DNA of 64,000 nt from Jaapia argillacea MUCL 33604 (taxonomy: Eukaryota; Basidiomycota; Agaricomycetes; Jaapiales; Jaapiaceae). A model generated the notes under the pieces. It saw only the letters and a program-made list of their open reading frames with translations. It ran no database searches and was not told where the DNA came from. The translations under genes and the position numbers were made by a program. Positions 46,942-59,566 of the stretch are shown piece after piece; the stretch's first letter is position 1; every line of letters begins with the position of its first letter. Location of the stretch: NCBI GenBank assembly GCA_000697665.1, contig KL197710.1:1113923-1177922 (forward strand). Direction: 5' to 3'.

Positions 46942-47218
46942 TCATACGAGCCCTCTGTTCAAAAAAAAAAAGAGTTGTCAATGGTATAGAGAGAAAAACA
47001 AGATGGATAACTAACCTTCCGACGAGTAATGCTTGGGAACAAGACTGAGGATACCGATGACGACCTCGGGACTGCCAGGTCGGGGTGAAATCAAAGTGAA
47101 ATTGTAGGTCAGGCTCCACGTGGCAGAAACACACCTTGACCTCAGCCACGTCAAACTTGGACCCATCGTCACTTGTTTCCCTCGCCTTTCCTTTCGTCCT
47201 TCATTTCACTCATCAACC

Positions 47219-47655
47219 ATGTCCGACAAAATTAAAGAATTCGTCGAGATTCCTCAACAATTCGTTAGGGAGGGCAACCAAGTCAGCATTTCTGTCCTCT
47301 GCTGGCACGCGCATTACTGAACGCTGCGTACAGTTCTTGGTTCGATGCACGAAACCTTCACAGAAAGGTGTGTGGTCAACGAAGTCTCCTTTGTTGATCC
47401 TAGTCTCATTCCTTTTCCAGAGTTCGTACAGATATGCCGAGCCGTTGCTGTGGGCTTCGCTGTTATGGGATTCATTGGCTACTTCGTTAAGCTCATCCAC
47501 ATTCCCATGTCAGTCTTTCTCTTCGTCTTGGATCAAATTTGAACGCTGACCCATTTCTGTTTCGTACAGCAACAATATACTTGTGTATGTGTTCCTTCTA
47601 ACGTTTCCTCCCTCTCGTCTCAGTAACTCACGGCTGTCTTAGCGGTGGTGCATAG
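47219..47655 (+). CDS. SSS1: SEC61 gamma subunit (Sss1)
   Basis: 70-residue tail-anchored subunit of the Sec61 translocon in the ER membrane. Five exons: 47219-47281, 47334-47367, 47421-47508, 47570-47584 and 47643-47655. They join to '[16 protein letters not shown]', '[16 protein letters not shown]', then the membrane segment '[20 protein letters not shown]', then 'INNILVGGA'. Length and sequence are typical of Sss1/SEC61G: the conserved basic 'RCTKPxxKEF' before the helix, and the 'KLIHIPINNILVGG' end. Exon 4 is only 15 nt and exon 5 only 13 nt. All four introns have GT donors and AG acceptors. It is divergent from the PPR gene (277 bp between starts). Confidence 0.95.
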
Positions 47656-47991
47656 GCTCATGTGACTGCAGGATGTCGTTGGGGACTTGTATTTATGTCA
47701 TGGATTAATGAGGCATGGATTGGGACTCCTTGTCTTTCAGATACCTTCCAGTCGTGCTTCAAATACGTGGATTCGTTTCCGACCTGCTTCTCAACTTTTC
47801 TCGCCCAGCACACAATGTCTTCTTGGCAAGCTGTCTCCGTTTCTATGTTGTTTCACCAAACACAACTGGATGTCCACGATTTATCATGGGCAGAGCCCTG
47901 GAGGGAGAGTCGAAGATCTTGGGAAGCAGGACTGAATATGAGTGAAACCAACGAACCAATCTCGGTACATGTACACAAACTCAATGGTACA

Positions 47992-50900
47992 TCACCGCTG
48001 AGCAGTGCTCCCGACTAGCAATAACCCAAACCTCGCAGACGGCTTAACGACGTCCATTGGAAGGCGGAAGGGTTGATCAGCAGTGGGCACACCGTGATGT
48101 AAGAGGGGTGTGGATTTTTCGGCCTTGTCCCTGCCCTTGCCCTTGGCATCAAGGAGATGTGGGGGACAGGGAAGAGGAGGTCCAAGCAAAGGCGTGAGGA
48201 GTAACTGTGAGCGCGACAAGTATTCAGAGACTTCTTCGTCGGTCACAGGTGACTTATGAGAAGTGTGGATGGCCTTCGAGATCTATAGCGAAGGGAAAAA
48301 CCACAAGTCAACCAAAACCACGACAATAGAGACGACAATGTTGCTACCTGGTTTTTCTTCGTCTTAAACGAAGCAGCAATGTCCGCGAACCCACGTAGGG
48401 CGGCCAATTTGCTGAGGAACGACAGATCCCATAGTGATTGCACACGTTCTGAAGGCCAGCCGTGCTCCTGACTTGACTCGCGTAGTCGAAGCACAAATGC
48501 TCGAAGGCACTCCCCTGCCAAGCGATCTCGTGCCTCGGGCTGGTGTGACATACCCAAATTCAGGATGGCCGTAGACAACGAGAATAAAGCCTGCATAAGT
48601 GCAGAAGATGGTTCGGACGGAGAGAAACCTGTGACAAGGACTTGTTCAGCAAGCATTTGAATGTGTGATGATAAAGCATGCCTGTATAATCGTGTCGTTG
48701 ATCACTTGCGGAGCCATCTTCGTGGAAACGGTGGACAATATCTGACACTATCCAGGTTTTCCATCGGTCTATCATCCCGTTGTGGATTTTCCGTGTCCTT
48801 TCACGGAAGTCTGCACGGAAATGTGAGCTCAGAATACAGGAGGAAAACTTCGGGGAACTCACTTTGAGAGGCCTCAGTCCGACAGCCCAAGCTTGCGACA
48901 AGTGGAGCAGACGTAGATAGTTCGTCCGCTAACCTTCCCACGAACATAATCTGAGGTAAAGTGAAGGCTTGTAACGAGAATGAGATGGCAAGTCGATTCG
49001 GAAGCAGTGAAGGTATAATACGCACCTGAATCGTCAGCGGGTTCTCCGCACGCAGATGCCAGATTATCAACTAGACTATTACAGAACGACTCCACGGTGG
49101 GGTGATATTCTTCCATCAGAAGCTGAATAAGTTTTCTACAAACCAGATTCAGTAAGACCCCAATTAAACTAGAAGCGGCGAGCAAACAGGGTATCATCGT
49201 CGTTGGCCTTCATCCCCTTCCTGGTCCCTTGCATATTAGCCCCAAAGGTCTCTAATCCAGTAACAAGCTCGTCCAAGAGGGGCGTCCGGTCAGCCACCTG
49301 ACGCTGTAAAGCTGACTTGTACTTCAAAAAGGCTGTAAGGTCCGATGACTCCGAGGGACCTGGAATCGGAGGGCTTTCGTAGATACGATCCACGCCTGTG
49401 AGGACTAAAATCGAGTCAAGGCTGGCCTGCTACAAAGGGCATTGTAGAATCTCACCTGGATGTGATGATTCCGAACTCCCCTTTAGTGTAGCGAGGGCAG
49501 TAGCTAAGCGTTCGCGGAAGTCTTCCTGAGCCTTTCCAAAAGACGCCTTCCAGAGAGCCGTGATCCGCTTCAGGCATACGGCGTCGCAGGCAGATTTCAT
49601 CTGACCGTTCTCCAGACGGTCAAGTCCTGAGGACCCATCTAGCCACTTTCGCAGCCAAATCCTGACTTTCCAGACTTCTCTTATGGTGTGTAGGTCAGCC
49701 ATCCACGCCTCCATAACAGTTTGATAATGTTCAAGGGCTTTCTGGAACCACTTGCCGAGACTATGATTCAAGTGAGCTTGATTCATAGTCGAAGATGGTG
49801 ATGATAGGTCGACATAGGGTTTGTACGACTTGATATTGGGAGGGAGGGAGAGAAAGTGGGTTGACGAAGGTAAGCTTGAGAGAAGGTGCTGTGTGGTCAG
49901 AAAAAGCTCCGTGGGTAGAATTTCGACGCCGCTGGGGGACCGAGGGTCTGACTGAATATGACCCAGGACACAAGATATCAGGGATGGTTTGCCATTATCT
50001 TGGGCCTGAAAGACATCTCGAGCTGTGGTCACCGTCCCGGATACAGCCTCCAACACAGTCCGCATCTTTTGTCGCACGTCGCGAACAACGGCTTTCGCCG
50101 GTTTGGAAGCAGCATCAGATTTTAGCTTGGGAGCGCCAGGAGCATGGCCATTCCCCTGCTTTGATGAGGATTGCACGGGGGTCTGATAAGCTGCCAGTAT
50201 GGTTTGGAGTGCCCTCGTACGCTGAGCAAGGAACGTGGATAACGTTTCCGCGAGTGGGCGAGAATCAAGGAGGTGGAGAGTGAGAAGGGTTGCACAAACA
50301 TCCTCCGAAGACGATTGATTTTCCCTGAGAGACAACGTGGCCTTATGCGTAATTTGGGATCGAAACTGGGCGACTGTATCCCATTGTCGTTGGACAAGAG
50401 GAAATTGCTCCTGGAAAGACGGCGTTGGAGACGCAAGGAAGAAGCACAGTGGGCACACCTACCTGAACGTTAACGCCATATTGTATCCAACTGTCCTCAT
50501 CGTCAGTGTCAGTACGGACTAACGCCCGGTGAACCACCCGAGCCAGAAGAAACAACCAAGCGGCCTGGAAGAATTTCTTCCGCTCAAGAAGCCTCCAAAT
50601 GTGCTCTGGCGCATCCAAAAGGAGTTTCATGTGTGTGGCGAGTGACTGTAAGGCTTGTAGTTGATCATCTGCCCACACCGTCAATCCAGAATCACGATAG
50701 GACTGGCATCCAGCAGACTCACCGTCCTTCTTTGGCAGGGAAGGCCTATTAGACGTCACCGCCTGTTCACTCTCCGGTATTTTAGTCTTCATTTCTTCCA
50801 GAGCTTCAACCACTCGTTGGGATGAGCGGGAGATAGATATGATTGACGTAGATGCTTGCAGGAGATCCCGATATCGTTCCCTGCGCTTTCATTTACTTGT

Positions 50901-51319
50901 CTCAATATTGCTGTTCTCCGTAGTTTGCAATCCTACGCACCCAACCATAAGTCTAAGTTCCTCTTGTTTCGCCTCTGCATCCGCTCTAATAACCAAGCAT
51001 CTCATGAGCTCATTGCCAGCACGCCGCAGTCAGAGAACCAAAAGTCCAATCACCTCAGGCGTTGCTGGTACCATTTCACTTCAGCGACGGTGTGTCGTGT
51101 AAAGAGTTCATCTGGATCCACGTCGTCCACATTGTTTTCGAGAGTCCCAAGTAGTGATCGGCTGGAATGCGCCGCTGAGCGGGGTGAAGGGTATCCTTGC
51201 CCGTTGGTTCTAGGGTCAACGCTGAGAGTCACAGGTTGGGAGAGGTTAGGCAACGCCTTCAAAGATGCGGCTGGCGAGGCCAAGGACCCGATAGACGTCG
51301 CGGATGGTCGTCGGGCCAT
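47992..51319 (-). CDS. COG1: Conserved oligomeric Golgi complex subunit 1 (COG1)
   Basis: Large multi-exon gene, perhaps 850-900 residues, for the COG1 subunit that organises the COG tethering complex in retrograde transport within the Golgi. The N-terminal signature is 'DVDPDELFTRHTVAEVKWYQQRLR', continuing after an intron as 'EELRLMVG' and 'RYRDLLQASTSIISI', the region that interacts with other lobe A subunits. The long exon at about 50458-49430 reads 'EQFPLVQRQWDTVAQFRSQI' and 'LLTLHLLDSRPLAETLSTFL'. The extreme C-terminus 'PSARFGLLLVGSTAQR' matches the conserved end of fungal COG1. The start at 51319 (MARRPSATS) is the first Met in frame upstream of the signature; Met codons further up are less likely. 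Immediately downstream of the TMEM115-like gene on the same strand. Confidence 0.85.
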
Positions 51320-51529
51320 CACCAAGTCCTGCAGTTGGACGTGACAAGGGATAAACAAGACATCGGCATTCGCCGTCCGACATAGTCGAAGTGGCCATTC
51401 CATTATTCGTATCAACTACTACCTAGTTCCCTGGTATCTATGTTCGACAACTCAGAATGTCCAGAAGGGGGGACAGAGACAATTAGATGGATAACATGAA
51501 AAAATACTGGGCACGACAAGAATACACCA

Positions 51530-52857
51530 TCACTTCTCAATATCGCCCGACTTGCCGATATCGACTTCCACTTCACTCATGTTCCTCGATCGCTCGGTTT
51601 GTAGAGGAACACTGGTGTGCGCTGGTGCTGGTGCACGGGGACCTGCTGATCTTGGACTTTCAGCTTGTGACTGGGAAGTCGATGGTGAATGAGAGTTGGC
51701 CATTCGTTGGTCAAGAGCTTTCAAGGCCATGGCGCTAGAAAACCAACGTGTTAGATACGTGATATGCCGATATACGTGGAAAGCCGAACCGTCTCCGTTC
51801 CGCCTCTGCTCTGGCGCCTCCTGGGACAGGTGCATAACCGCCAGCCTCCAGGTCAGGACCGGCTGATGGGATCAAATGGAAACGAGTCGCCAAGGAATGA
51901 ATCGTGTTGGCTAGGAGGGTTACGGGTTTGCTGGATTCCAAGGAACATTAGGTGGACGGTAAAACGGATGGAATTGAGCACATACTGTACGAAAGGAGGG
52001 AACCATATCAGGAAAGCGAATGTTTCACTGTGGTCACCATAGGTACTCCCTCCACCCATAACATCGCCTGTGTTCTTCTTGTAGAATCGCAAGAAGACAT
52101 AAGCTGCCAACCAGCCAAATTGGATGAGAATATATGGACATTGCAGCCCAATAAGGCAAAGGACGGTTGATAGTGTCACATATGCCATAGGGAGACTCTG
52201 AAATAATTGTGAGGACTGGGGCGAGTCAGAGGGATGAGAGCATACCTTCACTCGAGCTCTGAAAATTCCGAAGATTTGTACCTGATGTTCAGGTATGATT
52301 TGTGTGAAGGCGACGAGTACAGCTGTCTGCAAGGCCATCTGGCCGTGGTATTGCATTCCGTACCTGCAACTAATCATTAGAGGCACACACATGACTTGGC
52401 AGAACCACGCACAGGAACAAATCGGCATTTTTTGTTGCTACAAACTCTATCCAGTTCAACACGAAAGAGATGATGTTTGGGATGGCGATGGATACGAGGA
52501 TGAATTTCAATGTTTCAATAGTTCCCCATAGTCGTTCCATGTATCTTAATGATGCCGGAACGAGCAGTAGCGTCACTGCGAGCTGTGATGCATTGGCGTC
52601 AAAGTGCCGTTCCGCAGAAGATGACGATGACATACCTCTATCAGATTCGTCTCCACCAAACCCGCCGTCACAAATGTCCATGGGTAGAATACACTTGACC
52701 CAGGTATAAGGGTAAGCCAAGGTGCGGCATGGGGGTCGTTGGTTTGCCACCGTATCCAGTAATAAAACAGAGAAGCAAAGACGGTAGCCCCAGTGAAAGC
52801 GCGCGTCACTGGCGGTACTGAAGCAACATAGTGGAACGGCGTGGAGAGAATGGCCAT
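51530..52857 (-). CDS. TMEM115-like Golgi rhomboid-related membrane protein (DUF1751)
   Basis: About 370 residues with several membrane helices in five or more exons. Starts 'MAILSTPFHYVASVPPVTRA', then 'LIPGSSVFYPWTFVTAGLVE', 'ERLWGTIETLKFILVSIAIP', 'YGMQYHGQMALQTAVLVAF', 'TQIIPEHQVQIFGIFRARVK', 'QFGWLAAYVFLRFYKK' and 'GDHSETFAFLIWFPPFV'. These blocks are those of TMEM115/YOL107W, a rhomboid-fold but catalytically inactive Golgi protein; the rhomboid Ser/His pair is not seen. After a further intron the cytosolic tail runs 'TRFHLIPSAGPDLEAGGYAP' and 'GGARAEAERRR', then 'AMALKALDQRM' to a Ser/Pro-rich end. The start at 52857 is preferred over one 68 codons upstream because the latter adds a non-conserved leader. 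Human TMEM115 has been reported to interact with the COG complex; COG1 is the next gene. Confidence 0.82.
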
Positions 52858-53239
52858 CCTAGCGTCTCTTTCCTGGTATTTGAGCTCAGACAGGCAAGGA
52901 AAGACAGACACCAGATATTGTCCAGGCAGGCTCAGCGCAAAACCGTCGAGTCGACTTCGCGATTCCTCGAAGTCACTGCTTGCGCCCACGAAGTTTGCCC
53001 CTGTTTGTACAGGGTGGCGCTCAGCACTGCGGCTTCGGGGACACCTGCATGGAGAAAACATTGCGTAGATTATATAGTCAATGAACGCCTGCGAGAGACG
53101 GTATCTGGCCGCTAATAAGTCAATCTTGTAGGTGCGACAGGTGCGACCCCTCCAGACCTTTCATGCAAGAGGTTGCAGGTGAGAAAGTTGCATCAATTCC
53201 CGTGACAGTGTGACAGCCAGAACTTGGACACCGACGTCT
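52858..53239. promoter_or_regulatory. Divergent promoter, TMEM115-like / FAM32A
   Basis: 382 bp between two opposed start codons. An open frame upstream of the TMEM115-like start reaches about 53061 but is not conserved. No clear motif seen. Confidence 0.4.
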
Positions 53240-53806
53240 ATGTCGGATTATGACTTTCGCCCAGGCGGCTCGCTCAAGCTCAAGGGCGGTGTGGCCGAGG
53301 GCGGCGTTGTGAAGAAGTGAGTCTGGCTTTTATACCCCTCGGTTTTCTTGATCTCTGATCCTTTGCTTCAGGAAAAAGAAGTCCTCGAAATCTCAGGCTA
53401 GGCACGACAAGGAGCGCGAACTTGAACGCCAGCGGGAGGCCCGGCTGAAGGAGGATGAAGAGGAGGCCAAATCAGGATCCCCCTCTACTAGCAGCAGAAA
53501 CTCCCCTGCTGTTGGTGGGAGTAATGACAGGAAGACCGATGCAGAACGCCGGTTTGAGGAGACACAAAAGCGTAGAGTGAGTGTCGTTGGTTTATGTTTA
53601 TTCGGAAAGTCTGACGATTTTTGGCTCGCAGCTAGCAGAGAAAGTTGCGAGGCTGGCGAACAAGTCGCATAAGGATCGTGTCAGCGACTTTAATGCTAAA
53701 CTGGAGGCCCTCAGCGAGCACCACGACATTCCCAAGGTTGGTCTGCGGTTTCTTGGCTGGTCTGTGCGCTTGCTCACGTGTGTTCCGATAGGTCGGTCCG
53801 GGATAA
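53240..53806 (+). CDS. FAM32A homologue (DUF1754)
   Basis: Small basic nuclear protein of about 130 residues in four exons. Starts 'MSDYDFRPGGSLKLKG', then a Lys-rich stretch, a Ser-rich linker, 'DRKTDAERRFEETQKRR', and after an intron 'LAEKVARLANKSHKDRVSDF' and 'NAKLEALSEHHDIPKVGPG', the hallmark C-terminus of FAM32A. In humans FAM32A sits in the catalytic spliceosome and supports exon ligation; the same is assumed here. Introns follow codons for 'VVKK', 'KRR' and 'IPK'. The last exon codes only four residues before the stop at 53804-53806. Confidence 0.9.
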
Positions 53807-54082
53807 GACGAGCCAGTTTCCCCTGTGCCCCACCCTCAGCTTTCGTCCTCGTTGTGTCGATTTGGTGGCCCTCGTCCATACCCTTGTCAAGTTCTCGTTT
53901 GCATGTTCTTCTCCCCCCAATCCTGTAGACTATCCCGTCCTGCAATGTAGACTAACAACGTGCCTGAGATCTATCTATTATTGTTCCGTATTTGCATCAA
54001 GTGGGGTGACGGAAATGTCGGGACATGAAATTCTTGGTTCTGACTTTGCACCGCTCTTTGCTGGTTGCACTCTGGCCACACT

Positions 54083-56282
54083 ATGAAGCCTGACACTGTC
54101 GTATCTGAAAAGAAAGGGCACGTCTGTCCCCCTTCTAATGCTACACACCCCTCGAATCGCTGGGAGTCTCTCTTTGTCTACTCGTTCATCTGCAAGTTTA
54201 CGAACTTGAGAGGACATGTCGAAGGATTACAGTCCCCTATGGAGTCAGTTGGGTAAATCTTCCACTTCTTTTCACCACGACTGATCTATCGTCCTGCATC
54301 ATGCTAGTTTTGAAGCGGCGTTGCTGTCAAAAGAACCAAACCCCATCATAACGGAGGTTTTGGCTCGTTTCATTCGAAACCTTCGACCACAAACGCGCAA
54401 TGTGAGGTGAGGGAGCATTCGGGCGTGTTACGGGTGCCACGAAAATCGCTGATGGAGCTGCGGGTGTCGCTAGCACGGATCAGATCTCGAGTACGGTGGC
54501 GAGTGTGATGGCAGATTACATGAAGGCATCGGAGAGAACGATTTTCTGGGACGAGGACCTAAAAGTGAATGTGGATCCCTTTCAAGGATTGGAAGGGGGG
54601 TTCTTCACTGCGGATTGGGACATCAAGGTGAGTACCGTTGCTCCTTTGTCATCGTCTATATCCCTAACTTCGTCAACACCGTCAATCCAGCTCAAGATCC
54701 TTCGTCAACTCGTTGAACTGCAGCTCTCTCATGCTCCTGAAATCAAGGGCATCATCGATCGTGCATGGGGAGTGGTTCACAACAAACACAAGAAGCAAGA
54801 CAAGCCGGCTGCGGCACCTGAGCCCGCCGAGTCTGCCAATCAAGAAAAGCTTCAAATGATTCCTATCGGCCAGGACATCGCTCGCAAGCGTTACTGGATA
54901 GCAGATGGTCCGTGCACCCTTTCTTCGTGGCTCCCCTCTCCATATTTGTGTATATTTGGACCATGTGCTGATATTTCGCATTTTGTTTTCCTTATGTCCG
55001 AATTGGTCCCCCGGCGACCTTCTCCGCACTTGTTCCGTTTTATGGATCTTGCATCCTTTACGTCGCAGACTCTCCTCGGTTATATTTGTCGACGAACCCA
55101 TGGAAAATCACCGCGACCTTCCAAACCATCTCGTCCTCACGAGAACAATATGTGGCCATCATCGAAAGGTTGAAGGCTGAGGCACCAGTGGAAGGGAAGG
55201 GGGGTGAGAAGAAACCAAAACTAGAGCAAGCCCATTTAGCCCTTGTAAAAGCTCTCGAAGGACGCTTAGAGGCTATTGATGCAGAACTAGCGGTGAGTTT
55301 TCTACCCCGAAGAGACTTTTGGTTGCGTAGATGGTGTTTTATCAAAGCAATGCCATCTCATGATTTTTTCTCTTCGATTTCTCCTTCATCTGACATTTTC
55401 TGACGTTTTTGGTGATATTTAGAGAGTAGCCAAAGCGCGAAGAAAGATTGAACAGAAACAACTATTCAATGTACAAGCCGAAATCCGCCAAACGAGACTA
55501 CGGCGAGTTACTCGTCGACCAGATTATGCATACCTTGAAAATGGCGGAGATGATGAGGTAATTTGTCCGATCTACTCCTATATTTCCATTTTGGTTTATC
55601 ATCTTCCAATCAGGACGGTTTTGACGAGTACCAGCATCGCGAAGAACCAGACGATGACGATTACCGAGACCAAGTGGAGGAGGAGCGCTTTTCATTATCG
55701 CGTTCTGCCACACCGAGTGGATCTGGGAGTCGGCGGCCATCCGCAGGACCTGATCGTCGAAGATCTACTCGAACTGCGGTTGTGAATGCGAATGGGAAAC
55801 GAGCAGCTCCAGATGAAAAGTTGAATCATTGGAGAGGCGAGCGCCGCTCCACTCGCCTTGGAGCACCGCCTGAAATGCAATTGGACGAGCCAGTGATCAA
55901 ACGTGCTCGAACAGAGGAGAGCAGCGCCAGCGCCAGTTCAGCGTCAGTCGAGCCAGCACCCGCTACCAATGGCCTCAAAATCAAAATCTCTGGCGCTGCC
56001 GCTCTAAAACCGACAGAAACTGCTTTAGAACAAGTTGCGGGAAAGAAAAAGAGCAAATTCTGGTTTTACGCCGTGGAGCACATCGCTGGTGCCGCAACCT
56101 CTCAGCAACCTCTTCAGCCCTCGTCATCGAACCAGCCTGGACCTTCCCATCCGAATTCCAACGGATACAGCAATGGGGGTGCTCATATGACTACGAATGG
56201 AAGAAACGGGAACGGGAACGGTGGGGAGAAAGCCCCGGAGGGTAGCTTATCGCCAGCATCAAGTCCGAGTTGGGACGGTTAA
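54083..56282 (+). CDS. WHIM-type chromatin remodelling protein
   Basis: About 550 residues in several exons. N-terminus 'NRWESLFVYSFICKFTNLRG' and 'GLQSPMESVGFEAAL', then 'NPIITEVLARFIRNLRPQTRN', resembling the DDT/WHIM1 helical region of ISWI-associated subunits. It continues 'LKILRQLVELQLSHAPEIKG', then 'IGQDIARKRYWIAD' and 'SPRLYLSTNPWKITATFQTI', the WHIM2/WHIM3-like part seen in RSF1 and fungal Itc1/Ioc-type proteins. The second half is acidic, then Ser/Gly/Asn-rich with 'KKKSKFWFYAVEH', probably disordered. A likely nuclear partner of an ISWI-type ATPase; the exact complex is inferred. An intron near 54408-54474 joins 'RNV' to 'STDQISST'; this border is the least certain. The gene lies between FAM32A and MIP on the same strand. 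Confidence 0.68.
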
Positions 56283-56614
56283 CGACCTTGTCTTGACTTA
56301 GAGGACCCCGATTTCCACACACTCGTTTCCAACTCACATGTCCTTTCAGCAATTCATACCCTATTATTCGACTAACACTTGCATTTATCCACCATTATTC
56401 TCGTATGTCGTCGTTGCAATTGTATTATAGACTGTCTATCGTTATATATTACTCTGCGCACTCTACGAACACTCCTGATTTCTCGCTCGGTGAAATCTAC
56501 GCGAGTTCTAACTTGATCGAGGTTGGGCACGTGCCATGTCGGACATTGCCGAGAGGGTTTGAAGAAAGTCTGGAGTGCTTTGGGGAGAAGTGCTCCTGCT
56601 CAGCTTTCACCTTT
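56283..56614. other. Intergenic region upstream of MIP
   Basis: 332 bp containing the 3' UTR of the WHIM gene and the MIP promoter. The MIP frame is open upstream to 56405, but the leader there is not transit-peptide-like, so I treat it as 5' UTR. Confidence 0.5.
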
Positions 56615-59116
56615 ATGCTCGCCCGACAAGGCAGGAATGCGCTGTTCAAGCCAACAAGCTCGACGTTTCGCTTTCGAGGATGTCTACACGCAAAACGGGA
56701 CGCAGCTAAAGTCGCTGTCCGAGCTGCTTCTACAGCTGTATCACCCACCACTATCGACGAGACATCCCTCGTTTCCCTCTTCGATGAACCGGACTTTAGC
56801 TCGAGATCGTCTCTGCCAACAACTGGTATCTTTGGACACCCTTCCCTTACAACTCCGGCAGCTTTCAACGCTCTCGCAGAGTCTACCCTGCGTCGGGCTC
56901 AACTGCTGACAGAGCGAGTCCTTCGGGCATCCCAGTCCCGAGAGGAGCTGTCGAAGGTCATCAAGAATCTGGATAGACTCAGTGATATGCTATGTGGTGT
57001 AATTGACTTGGCAGAACTCATTCGCAATGCGCATCCCGACATGCTGTGGATTGATAGCGCCAATGAGGTTTATGAGAAGTTGTGTGAGTTCATGAATGTT
57101 TTAAACACTCATGTTGGTCTGTACGAGGTGCGTCACATGAAGTCATCAGTTTCAAGTCCCTGCTGATCCGAGAATCCTCAGGTCCTCAAAGAGGTACTCT
57201 CGGATGCGAACCTGGTGAAGTCGTTAAGTCGGGAGGCGTATCAAACGGCCCTGATCTTTTGGAGAGACTTCGAGAAGTCCGGCATTGATCTTCCTCCCGA
57301 GGAGAGAAACCGTTTCGTCACCCTCTCCTCTGAAATCCTCAGCCTAGGCCGACAATTCCTCAACGAAGCCTCTGCCGCGCGACCGCCCACAGCTATCAAG
57401 TCTTCTGAGCTGGCGGGACTCAAAGACAAGGGAATGGGCGTCAGACTCCAGCTGCAAGCCCGCTTCACCCAGAAGGACCTATTGGTCTATCCAGGCTCGC
57501 TACAGGCTCAGATGATAATGCGTTCCGCTCCAGCCGAAGAACCCAGGCGGAAACTGTACATCGCAGCAAATTCCAGCGCGCCAGAACAGATCGAGACTCT
57601 GGAGAGGCTCCTTCAGGCGAGGGCGAAGTTGGCGCGGTTAGTTGGACGGGAGAGCTATGCCCACATGACGCTACTGGATAAAATGGCAAAATGTCCAGGT
57701 CAGTGAGCATACGCCTTTTTGGTTTGTATCGACTCTAAATTGAGTCTTTGATATAGAGAATGTACATCACTTCTTGGACGCGTTAATGGACCACACCCGG
57801 CCGTATGCTCGTGGTGCTCTCAAAACTCTCAGTGTGAGGAAGGAAGCTCATCTGAGGACTCCATCTTTGCCAGTCATTCAGCCATGGGATAGAGATTACT
57901 ACTGCCCGCCAGAACCACCTGCTCCCCCGGTTGCGTTACCACCCCTTACAGCCGGTACTGTCTTCATGGCACTCTCGCGGCTATTCCGACACATCTATGG
58001 CATCACCTTGCGGCCAGCAGAAGTGGCGCCTGGAGAGGTGTGGCATACCGATGTGAAGAAGCTGGAGGTCATCGATGAGGATGCTGGTCTGATTGGATGG
58101 ATCTATGCGGATTTGTTTGCGAGAAGAGGGAAGGCTGGTGGTGCCGCCCATTACACCGTTCGATGTTCAAGAAGAACGGATGATGATGATATGGCTGGCG
58201 ATTTAGCTGCCATCGGTGGTGAAGATCAGTTGCGTGATTGGGAGAAGCAGCAGCTGGAGCTTTCGAAGGAGTTCGAGGCGATGGGTCGGGGTAGGATCAA
58301 AGGTGTTGAGGGCGTATACCAGCTTCCCGTCGTGGTACTGCTGTGCGACTTTGCAAGGCCATCCCTCAAGAGGGGTGCAACTGTGCTGGAGTGGCACGAT
58401 GTCTTGACATTATTCCACGAAATGGGACACGCTATGCACTGTGAGTTTCCCGGATCTTCGTGATCGGGGTGAATCTGACAGTATTTTCAGCTATGATTGG
58501 CCGGACAGAGTACCAAAACGTTTCAGGAACTCGCTGTGCAACGGACTTCGTCGAGCTGCCCTCAATCTTGATGGAACATTTCCTCACTTCGCCAGCGGTG
58601 CTATCCTTGTTCGATCAAAATGGGACCCAAGTCAGACAGATAGGAAACCATCATGAAGATCCTTGTCACTACATAGACACCCACTCCCAAATTCTCCTCG
58701 CCATGCTGGATCAGACGTACCACACCTCGTCCGTCCTCGAACGCGACTTCGATTCTACAGCCGCCTTGGCGCACCTGCAATCAGCTCGTGGTCTCATCCC
58801 GTACGTCCCTGGTACATCATGGCAGACGCAGTTTGGCCATCTCTTCGGGTATGGCGCCACATACTACTCCTACCTCTTCGACCGCGCCATTGCGTCCCGG
58901 GTATGGCGGAAGATGTTCTCTCACGATCCTCTGAATAGGGAGACTGGAGAGAAATACAAGCGGGAGATTTTGCAGTACGGTGGTGGGAAGGATCCGTGGG
59001 CCATGGTTGGCGCCTTGCTCAACGCGCCCGAACTGGAGACGGGAGATGCGGAGGCTATGAGAGAGGTGGGCAAGTGGCGGTTGGAGGATGAGGTGGGGAT
59101 GTCTGGCAGGCACTGA
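56615..59116 (+). CDS. mip: Mitochondrial intermediate peptidase (M3 metallopeptidase)
   Basis: Zinc protease of about 770 residues that removes octapeptides from imported matrix proteins (yeast Oct1). Four main exons. The N-terminal transit peptide starts '[16 protein letters not shown]'. Core landmarks are '[15 protein letters not shown]', '[20 protein letters not shown]', '[15 protein letters not shown]', then the M3 active site '[12 protein letters not shown]' split from '[20 protein letters not shown]' by an intron, then '[14 protein letters not shown]' and '[18 protein letters not shown]'. The two zinc His and catalytic Glu (HExxH) are intact; the third ligand Glu lies in '[12 protein letters not shown]'. 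MIP is closely linked to the homeodomain mating-type locus in most Agaricomycetes and is used as its marker; here it lies about 0.45 kb from HD1, tail to tail. Confidence 0.95.
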
Positions 59117-59566
59117 GCATGCAGCAGAGGTAACTTATCTATCACAGTTTGTATCATGTCTACCATCGAGGACGGCTTAGAATACACACTCAGTCTCCCA
59201 AAGACGCAAATTCACGATGGACTCCGGTGGAGTAAAGGGATGTTCAAAACCTCCTCCTTTGCATTCACAAGGGCTATCTAGGTCATGCAACGCAGCATAT
59301 ATCATAGATCCAGGAATAATAAGACGATGACTGTAAAAATAAGGATATGAAACAGTACGATGATGTGAGAACGAGACAATGCAATGGATGATGGTAGACC
59401 ATAGAGACGACAGATGACAACATAAAAACAGAGAGCAATGGAATAGCGATGAGGAGCAACGATGGAAACGGAAAACAATGGAACGACGGGGAATAGAAGA
59501 TTTAAGTGATAAGTTATACGAAAACCGACGATGGGAAACGGAGATTATCTGGGCGGGGAAACGCAA
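59117..59566. other. Convergent spacer between MIP and HD1
   Basis: About 450 bp between the MIP stop and the HD1 stop, AT-richer than its surroundings (59280-59530). It holds both 3' UTRs and perhaps the last HD1 splice acceptor near 59549. Confidence 0.5.

Noticed and set aside
52858-53061. N-terminal extension of the TMEM115-like gene
   Set aside because: The extra 68 residues are Cys/Arg/Ser-rich and unlike the family. The Met at 52857 directly precedes the conserved start.
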